From: Aphidius gifuensis
Taxonomy: Eukaryota; Arthropoda; Insecta; Hymenoptera; Braconidae
Assembly: GCF_014905175.1 (NCBI RefSeq)
Contig: NC_057788.1
Location: 18,756,154 to 18,820,153, forward strand
Direction of reading: 5' to 3'
DNA length: 64,000 bases
Shown piece by piece: positions 55,999-64,000 of this stretch. Position numbers and translations under genes: made by a program. Under the pieces are notes generated by a model. It worked only from the letters and a program-made list of their open reading frames with translations. It was not told the DNA's origin and did not search any database. Each line of letters opens with the position of its first letter. Positions within the stretch are counted from its first letter, which is position 1.

Positions 55999-57848
55999 AT
56001 GGCCCTAGCCGGAGTATTGAAAATTTTAAATTTTCAACGGGTAACGCAACGTAATGGCCTCGCAGCTGCCTCGCAGGTAAATGGGTCCCCAAATCTCGCA
56101 TATTCTGACTTGCTGCTATCTTGCTGCGATAGTTAATCTCGCAAAACGAAGGCGAATTTCTACCAGGGGCCATAATCGATCATTTTTTGATCGTAGTTAT
56201 AATCTTGATATGTTCTTGTCTGTGCGCGTGCTATTGTTGTTATATCAGTTTTCTGAATTTAAACGCATCAATACAGAAATTGACCGCCATCAGTTGTAGC
56301 GTAATGATGTCCTTTTCTTTGTTCCTCCAAATTATTTATGAATATCGCAACGACTCTTACAGAAGGTTTTGTATTTGTATTTTCATTTTTTTAATTTGGT
56401 TTATACAGTTTAATAATTTTATATATATTTTTATTTTCCATAGATTTAGGATTCGTCTGCTGGTATGTGATTGTCATGAATTTTCTTCTAACGCCTTTTT
56501 TATCGACACCTAATGTTGTGTCGGACCACGGCCCAGAGACGTTTGCGAATTATTTACAAAATACCCAAAATACTTGTTGCTGTCGTCAGCCGTTATCACT
56601 ATCTTATCACTATGTAGTAATAAAAAAGATTATATAACAATGGGTTTTTCTCTTTTCAATGCCATAGTTGCCTCCGCAAAGTTTGTTATGAAATTTCGGT
56701 GCAGGAATCTCGATTTTATGAAAATTGTAAGATTAGTATTCTTGTTTTTTTTCGAAATTCACATCGAGCTAGGCACATTCTATAGTCTAGCAGCGGAAAG
56801 CGAAAGTGCCACAAAGTATATGGCCATATTGGGATCAGGTCGGGGGATTTTGTTCCTTCTGGCTTTCGAGCACAACAGAATTGTGGAAGCAAGAAACGAA
56901 CTGAACGAGGCTCAAGTGAAAATTAATTTGTTAAGTCGTAAAATACAAATTAGAGATGACCCTGGTGAAAATATTTCTCCGCGATTTTTCCTGATTTTCT
57001 ACGCGATGACTCGGAATTTTTCCGCAATTACTCCGAATATCTCCGCGATTACTCCGAATTTCTCCCAAATTGACAAATTTTTTTTCGAATTTTCTCCGAA
57101 TCGACTTGGGTGAAAAAACGTTCGGAAATATTTCTCCACGATAAGAATAGGCGGAGAAACACGTGAAAAAATCGATCGACCGCGGAAAAATTATCTCCGC
57201 GTGTCTTTTACGCGGAGAAATCTTTTACGAATTTTCGAAACGCGCAGAAACGTGTAAAAAGAAAATTTTACCGCAAAGAAATTCATGCGAAATCAACGAC
57301 GAGGGGTAAGTTTTCCACTCATTTTCCCACATCCATCAATTTGATGAAAAGATCACGGGGGTTTTGTATACCAAGTACCTCAGGTATATCAACTTTTTTG
57401 AAAACAAGTGTCTTCGAATTTTCATTTTTTTCGAAAAAAATAAACATCATTATGCTTTGCGTTATGTAGCAATTAATAATTAGTCATTTTCGTTTGGAAA
57501 AATTGAAAATTGAAAAAGTTGGAAAAAAATTGAACAAATGGTGGAGAAAGGGTAGAGAGATTTGTCCGCCATTTCTCGAACCGGTTGAAAAAATAATTTT
57601 ATTGTTGAGAAATTCTTCCGAAATCAACGACGAGAAGAAAACTTTTCCACCCATTTCTCCGCATGGGTCAATTTGCGAGAAATTAAGAGTAATCGCGGAG
57701 AAATTCGGAGTAACCGCGGAGAAATTCGGAGTAATCACGGAGAAATTCGGAAAAATTCCGAGAAATATTTTCACCAGGGGAAGGAATGAAATTAGCAAAT
57801 GATAAACTCGACGAAATGCTGTTAAATTATTCTTCAAACGATTATTAA
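55999..57848 (+). pseudogene. Same gene, unit 5 copy
   Basis: The open stretch 56574-56959 codes for the second transmembrane block and the helical tail without a stop. The 0.8-kb element (56960-57779) then interrupts between the Asp codon of QIRD and the Gly-Met of the tail. Exon 1 and exon 2 blocks are intact except for the exon-2 donor (AGAAGG). The tail stop is at 57846-57848. Confidence 0.6.
56960..57779. mobile_element. CCCTGGTG inverted-repeat element, unit 5 (reference)
   Basis: An 820-bp element with terminal inverted repeats CCCTGGTGAAAATATTTCTC / GAGAAATATTTTCACCAGGG and GA target duplication (56958-56959, 57780-57781). The left end has three 21-bp repeats of sense ACTCCGAATTTCTCCGCGATT. 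The right end has three of the opposite sense (GGAGAAATTCGGAGTAACCGC). In between is a 9-bp perfect hairpin TCTCCGCGT-GTCTTTT-ACGCGGAGA (~57194-57218). No transposase; non-autonomous. Superfamily not assigned. Confidence 0.9.
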
Positions 57849-58490
57849 AAAAATAACGAGACGAAGTCAAAAATTTTTTGAAAAGCTTTAGATCTTTTGA
57901 AGACGCTTTTTTTAAGCCTAATACGAAGTCTCCATGTTGAAAATAACTCCAAATATGGCGGTCCGAAAAAATAAAAAAAATGGCGCTCTATTTTATCTTG
58001 TGACAAAATTAAGAATAGTTATCTCTTGATTGGAATTGAAAGTTATCGACCAATGGCTGAAAAAAATATGCGACTGATCTGTTAATTTCTTTGGCTACAT
58101 TAATTGCTCGGAAATTAACAGGTAAAACACACCGATTCCTTAGCCATTCGCTAGCAGTAATAACTTTCGATTGAGACTATAATACAATGTTCCTATCTTC
58201 AGTATCTTGAAAGTTATAGCATTTTTAATCAATTTTCTAACAATTTTGAAAAATTAGGCAATAAATAACTCACCGTAGAATTGGATGAAAAACTTCGTAA
58301 TCGGCTCTCATTTTGCGTCTCAAAAAACTCTATCGCCCGCATTGTGAGTTCTTTCTGCTATATCTCCAATATTTTTTGAGAAAAAAAAAAAATAAACATA
58401 AAAATTTATTTTTGAATAATTTTATTATCAATAAACCATAAAATTATTCAAAAACCATAATTTTATTATATCTGATAAATTAAGATAATC

Positions 58491-58882
58491 ATGGCCCTAG
58501 CCGGAGTATTGAAAATTTTTAATTTTCAACGGGTAACGCAACGTAATGGCCTCGCGGCTGCCTCGCAGGTAAATGGGTCCCCAAATCTCGCATATTCTGA
58601 CTTGCTGCTATCTTGCTGCGATAGTTAATCTCGCAAAACGAAGGCGAATTTCTACCGGGGGCCATAATCGATCATTTTCTGATCGTAGTTATAATCTTGA
58701 TATGTTCTTGTCTGTGCGCGTGCTATTGTTGTTATATCAATTTTCTAAATTTAATCGCATCAATACAGAAATTGACCGCCATCAGTTGAAGCGTAATGAT
58801 GTCCTTTTCTTTGTTTCTCCAAATTATTTATGAATATCGCAGCGACTCTTACAGTAGGTTTTGTATTTGTATTTTCATTTTT
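58491..58882 (+). pseudogene. Same gene, unit 6 copy (5' part only)
   Basis: Exon 1 and the exon 2 block remain; everything from the second intron to the gene tail is lost in the replacement that starts at ~58883. Confidence 0.65.
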
Positions 58883-59846
58883 GATGTGTAAACATCTTTA
58901 GGCGCGGGTTGGGTTGGAGTAAAAGGAAAAAACATAGAGTTTAGACGTCAGATCCGGTAACGGATCTGGGCAGGAATCCATTTTCTGTCAGTCTACATTG
59001 CGCCTTACAGCGCCATGGTAATCGGTCGGTAACCGTTACCATCAGCCGTTCTGTAGTATAGATGAATTTAAATGCGCGTATTTATATATTTAATTTATTT
59101 ATTATTATATATATATGCGCCGTTGTATATATTAATATACAAGTATTTTATTTGTATTTATTAGTTATACTTGCATTTGTTAGGCGAAGTAAAGTTCATA
59201 TTGTACATATATATATACATGCATATGCAAGTATTTTTCATTTACAAGACTAATATACCTATTATTATTGTTTATATAAAATAATATTTCCTAAATTCAA
59301 AACATAATATTGAATTATTATACAATAATAATTTATTTATAATATTGACTAATTTTATGTTTTAAAAAAAGAGAAATAGACATTGATGACTGATGTGTTA
59401 GTTTGAAAGAGAAAATTATTATTGTAATTGTACAGAAGAATTTCAGAAGATATTATCATAACCGAGACAACATGTTTTTTTATTCGGTTTTTATAGAAAA
59501 TTTTCTCACGATTACGGGAAAAATACGGGAAAAATTCCTACGAATGCGCAAAGTGGTTAAAAATGGAGTTAAAATATGGAAAAAACGGCTATTTATCGGT
59601 TATATATCGTATAGTTATTGAAATAACGATTGATTCTCAAATTTAATAATGGCCATCAATGAATCTCGTCAAGTAAAAAAAAAAGTCAACATAAAAAAAT
59701 TCGATATCGCGAATAGTTTTCGAGTTATAATAACTTATATATTTCGATATATTAAGTTTTTTTTTTTAATATTGATAAAAGCAATCGATAAAACTCGCCA
59801 AGCTAAAAAAAAAGCCCAATAAAAAATTTTCATATTTCGAAAAAAT
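58883..59846. other. Foreign ~964-bp segment inside unit 6
   Basis: Unrelated to any other unit. It starts GATGTGTAAACATC (palindrome around TGTGTA). It contains GATCCGGTAACGGATC (inverted repeat near 58952) and ATGGTAATCGG…CCGTTACCAT (near 59014-59043). AT-rich sequence with an ACGGGAAAAATACGGGAAAAA repeat near 59514 follows. It rejoins the unit at AATCATGCGACTGATCTG. No protein family recognised; no clean transposon ends seen. Confidence 0.6.
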
Positions 59847-60270
59847 CATGCGACTGATCTGTTAATTTTTTTGGCTACATTAATTGCTCGGAAATTAACA
59901 GGTAAAACACACCGATTCCTTAGCCATTCACCAGCAATAATAACTTTCACTTGAGACTATAATACAATGTTTCTATCTTTAGTATCCTGAAAGTTATAGC
60001 ATTTTTAATCAATTTTCTAACAATTTTGAAAAATTAGGCAATAAATAACTCAACGTAGAATTTGATTAAAAACTTCGTAATCGGCTCTTATTTTGCGTCT
60101 CAAAAAACTCTATCGCCCGCATTGTGAGTTCTTTCTGCTATATCTCCAATATTTTTTGAGAAAAAAAAAAAATAAACATAAAAATTTATTTTTGAATAAT
60201 TTTATTATCAATAAACCATAAAATTATTCAAAAACCATAATTTTATTATATCTGATAAATTAAGATAATC

Positions 60271-62056
60271 ATGGCCCTAGCCGGAGTATTGAAAATTTTT
60301 AATTTTCAACGGGTAACGCAACGTAATGGCCTTGCGGCTGCCTCGCAGGTAAATGGGTCCCCAAATCTCGCATATTCTGACTTGCTGCTATCTTGCTGCG
60401 ATAGTTAATCTCGCAAAACGAAGGCGAATTTCTACCGGGGGCCATAATCGATCATTTTCTGATCGTAGTTATAATCTTGATATTTTCTTGTCTGTGCGCG
60501 TGCTATTGTTGTTATATCAATTTTCTGAATTTAAACGCATCAATACAGAAATTGACCGCCATCAGTTGTAGCGTTATGATATCCTTTATTTGTTCCTTCA
60601 AATTATTTATGAATATCGCAGCGACTCTTACAGTAGGTTTTGTATTTGTATTTCCATTTTTTTAATTTGGTTTATACAGTTTAATAATTTTATATATATT
60701 TTTATTTTCCATAGATTTAGGATTCGTCTGCTGGTATGTGATTGCCATGAATTTTCTTTTAACGTCTTTTTTATCGACACCTAATGTTGTGTCGGACCAC
60801 GGCCCAGAGACGTTTGCGAATTATTTACAAAATACCCAAAATACTTTTTGCTGTCGTCAGCCGTTATCACTATCTTATCACTATGCAGTAATGAAGAAGA
60901 TTATATAACAATGGGTTTTTCTCTTTTCAATGCCATAGTTGCCTCCGCAAAGTTTGTTATGAAATTTCGGTACAAGAATCTCGATTTTATGAAAATTGTA
61001 AGATCAGTATTCTTTGTTTCTTTCGAAATTCACATCGAGCTAGGCACATTCTATAGTCTAGCAGCGGAAAGCGAAAGTGCCACAAAGTATATGGCCATAT
61101 TGGGATCAGGTCGGGGGATTTTGTTCCTTTTGGCTTTCGAGCACAACAGAATTGTGGAAGCAAGAAACGCAATTAACGAGGCTCAAGTGAAAATCAATTT
61201 GTTAAGTCGTAAAATACAAATCAGAGATGACCCTGGTGAAAATATTTCTCCGCGATTTTTCCTCATTTTCTACGCGATGACTCCGAATTTCTCCCAAATT
61301 GACAAATTTTTTTTCGAATTTTCTCCGAACTGACTTGGGTGAAGAAACGTTCGGAAATATTTCTCCACGATAAGAATACGCGGAGAAACACGTGAAAAAA
61401 TCGATCGACCGCGGAAAAATTATCTTCGCGTGTCTTTTACGCGGAGGAGATTTTTACGAATTTTCGAAACGCGCAGAAACGTGTAAAAAGAAAATTTTAC
61501 CGCAGAGAAATTCTTGCGAAATCAACGACGAGGGGTAATTTTTCCACTCATTTCCCCACATTCATCAATTTGATGAAAAGATCACGGGGGTTTTGTATAC
61601 CAAGTACCTCAGGTATATCGACTTTTTTGAAAACAATTGTCTTCGAATTTTCATTTTTTTCGAAAAAAATAAACATCATTATGCTTTGCGTTATGTAGCA
61701 ATTAATAATTAGTCATTTTCGTTTGGAAAAATTGAAAATTGAAAAAGTTGGAAAAAAATGGAACAAATGGTGGAGAAAGGGTGGAGAGATTTGTCCGCCA
61801 TTTCTCCAACCGGTTGAAAAAATAATTTTATCGTTGTGAAATTCTTCCGAAATCAACGACGAGGAGAAAATTTTTCCAACCATTTCTCCGCATGGGTCAA
61901 TTTGGGAGAAATTCAGAGTAATCGTGGAGAAATCCGGAGTAACCGCGGAGAAATTCGGAAAAATTCCGAGAAATATTTTCACCAGGGGAAGGAATGAAAT
62001 AAGCAAATGATAAACTCGACGAAATGCTGTTAAATTATTCTTCAAACGATTATTAA
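60271..62056 (+). pseudogene. Same gene, unit 7 copy
   Basis: Collinear with unit 5. The second transmembrane block and helical tail are open from 60848 to the element at 61231-61987; the tail ends at 62056. Residue changes include YKNLDF for CRNLDF and a Val/Ser-containing stretch in the T-rich segment. Confidence 0.6.
61231..61987. mobile_element. CCCTGGTG inverted-repeat element, unit 7
   Basis: Same tips and GA flanks, shortened to 757 bp by loss of minisatellite repeats at both ends. Confidence 0.85.
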
Positions 62057-62698
62057 AAAAATAACGGGACGAAGTCAAAAAATTTTTGAAAAGCTTTAGA
62101 TCTTTTGAAGACGTTTTTTTCAAGCCTACTACGAAGTATTCATGTTGAAAATGACTCCAAATATGGCGGTCCGAAAAAATAAAAAAAATGGCGCTCTATT
62201 TTATCTTGTGACAAAATTAAGAATAGTTATCTCTTGATTGGAATTGAAAGTTATCGACCAATGGCTGAAAAAAATATGCGACTGATCTGTTAATTTTTTT
62301 GGCTACATTAATTGCTCGGAAATTAACAGGTAAAACACACCGATTTCTTAGCCATTCGCCAGCAGTAATAACTTTCAATTGAGACTATAATACAATGTTT
62401 CTATCTCCAGTATCTTGAAAGTTATAGCATTTTTAATCAATTTTCTAACAATTTTGAAAAATTAGGCAATAAATAACTCAACGTAGAATTGGATTAAAAA
62501 CTTCGTAATCGGCTCTCATTTTGCGTCTCAAAAAACTCTATCGCCCGCATTGTGAGTTCTTTCTGCTATATCTCCAATATTTTATGGGAAAAAAAAAAAA
62601 TAAACATAAAAATTTATTTTTGAATAATTTTATTATCAATAAACCATAAAATTATTCAAAAACCATAATTTTATTATATCTGATAAATTAAGATAACC

Positions 62699-63258
62699 AT
62701 GGCCCTAGCCGGAGTATTGAAAATTTTGAATTTTCAACGGGTAACGCAACGTAATGGCCTCGCAGGTAAATGGGTCTCCAAATCTCGCATATTCTGACTT
62801 GCTGCTATCTTGCTGCGATAGTTAATTTCGCAAAACGAAGGCGAATTTATACCAGGGGCCATAATCGATCATTTTCTGATCGTAGTTATAATCTTGATAT
62901 GTTCTTGTCTGTGCGCGTGCTATTGTTGTTTTATCAATTTCCTGAATTTAAACGCATCAATACAGAAATTGACCGCCATCAGTTGTAGCGTAATGATGTC
63001 CTTTTCTTTGTTTCTCCAAATTATTTATAAATATCGCAGCGACTCTTACAGTAGGTTTTGTATTTGTATTTTCATTATTTTAATTTGGTTTATACAGTTT
63101 AATAATTTTATATATATTTTTATTTTCCATAGATTTAGGATTCGTTTGCTGGTATGTGATTGTCATGAATTTTCTTTTAACGTCTTTTTTATCGACAATT
63201 AATGTTGTGTCGGACCACGGCCCAGAGACGTTTGCGAATTATTTACAAAATACCCAAA
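62699..63258 (+). pseudogene. Same gene, unit 8 copy (5' part, then insertion)
   Basis: Exon 1 lacks six bases (GCTGCC) near its end. Exon 2 and exon 3 blocks are present up to the CCCGCGTGG insertion at ~63259. Confidence 0.6.
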
Positions 63259-64000
63259 CCCGCGTGGAAAAAAATATATCTCATTTTGTAGACCAGATAG
63301 ATCTCAATCGAGATATATCTTTAATGTATCTAAGATTTATCCACTTTTTGAGATATGAATAAATAAAGAGTGGAAAACACGGTCCTGTGTGCCGCTCGAC
63401 TATATATAGATATACACTTCCATGGGAGACAGCGCGCCTGCGTGCCGCTCAACTATATATAGGTATACACTTTCATGAGAGACAGCGCGCGGACCGTGTT
63501 TTTCACTCTTTATTTATTCGTATCTCAAAAAGTTATGAAAATGCTAAACTCATAATTTGCTCAAAAATTTCTTGTATTTTAAGGATTATTTATTGATAAA
63601 AAAAAAAAAAATAAAATGGGGCCAAGTTTGAGAAAAATCGATTTCAATTGTTTGTTTTATAAATAATGGTAGAAAAATTGTTTAAACAATTTTTTGAAGT
63701 TTTTATTTGTAAACTATAAATTAAAGTTAAACTTTTTTGTCTTTATAATTTTTTTGATTAAGTCATTAGTTTTCAAGTAAAAAGCATGCAAAAGCTGGTA
63801 CATTTCTTAAAAAGTTCGTAAAAATCAAAACTAAAACAATCATAAGTCAAAATTTTTTGGAAAAAAAAAAAAAAAAAAAAAAACGTATTGCTTATTTTTT
63901 GCTGAAAAATAATAAAAAAAATATTTTGGACGAATCTATTTTTCAAATATAAAAAACCCGTGGAACTAGCCATATATATTATTGATATACATACATATAC
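63259..64000. mobile_element. CCCGCGTGG inverted-repeat element in unit 8 (cut by window end)
   Basis: Same left tip at the same target base as 49020. Sequence is nearly the same as unit 3 to the window end, with a few differences (GTAAAAATCAAAACTAAAAC where unit 3 has an A run). Confidence 0.88.

Larger units (their letters stand above)
55999..58490. repeat. 2.48-kb array, unit 5 (best reference copy)
   Basis: Complete unit without late insertions. The gene body and the 0.8-kb element (56960-57779) are the least damaged of the set, apart from an AGAAGG in place of the usual CAGTAGG donor near 56361. Confidence 0.92.
58491..60270. repeat. 2.48-kb array, unit 6 (core replaced)
   Basis: It keeps the first ~390 bp and the last ~425 bp of the unit. 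About 1.68 kb of normal interior is exchanged for ~964 bp of unrelated DNA (58883-59846), giving a 1780-bp spacing. Confidence 0.9.
60271..62698. repeat. 2.48-kb array, unit 7
   Basis: Complete unit. Both 21-bp minisatellites inside its 0.8-kb element are contracted: one repeat at the left end and about two at the right, versus about three each elsewhere. Confidence 0.92.
62699..64000. repeat. 2.48-kb array, unit 8 (cut by window end)
   Basis: Unit start followed by the CCCGCGTGG element from about 63259 at exactly the same base as in unit 3. The window ends inside that element, so the array continues further right. Confidence 0.92.

Overview
The window looks like a scaffold piece from an insect, most likely a hymenopteran (parasitoid-type) wasp. 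The evidence is strong A/T richness, short AT-rich introns with GTAAGT-type donors, a relic of an insect-specific odorant receptor (7tm_6 family), a CYP6-like P450 fragment, and dense small inverted-repeat transposons. The species cannot be named from the sequence.

Layout. 1-6711 is a satellite array of about 82-bp monomers, ended by a fixed 100-N gap (6712-6811). 7687-17773 (+) is a three-exon gene for a giant nuclear-type protein of about 3309 aa, with an N-terminal PWWP domain, one C2H2 finger, AT-hook-like basic motifs, long acidic and Gln/Ser/Thr-rich disorder, and a C-terminal S-Q-S repeat domain. Converging on it, 19714-24545 (-) is the six-exon class III phosphatidylinositol 3-kinase Vps34. 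Its exon chain sums to 888 codons plus stop only if one extra base near 23550-23553 is ignored. 25 to 39 kb is a gene graveyard. It holds fragments of a P450, an odorant receptor, a Sec24 C-terminus and three copies (one nearly complete) of a secreted protein family, joined to each other in chimeric junctions, plus a three-copy 1.37-kb tandem repeat. 39 to 42.5 kb is a field of foldback and inverted repeats with promoter-like pieces.

42.5-64.0 kb is the most unusual region. It is a tandem array of about nine units of about 2.48 kb. Each carries copies of the same unrecognised multi-pass membrane protein gene, interrupted by an approximately 0.8-kb inverted-repeat element whose two ends bear complementary 21-bp minisatellites. 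Taking that element out with one copy of its 2-bp target duplication rejoins the reading frame. Later transposon insertions (CACGGAG and CCCGCGTGG families) mark individual units and record how the array grew. Units 3 and 8 share the same insertion at the same base.

The two healthy genes, the PWWP protein and Vps34, are unrelated in function as far as the sequence shows. The rest is a repeat-driven landscape in which host exons have been copied, cut and fused.
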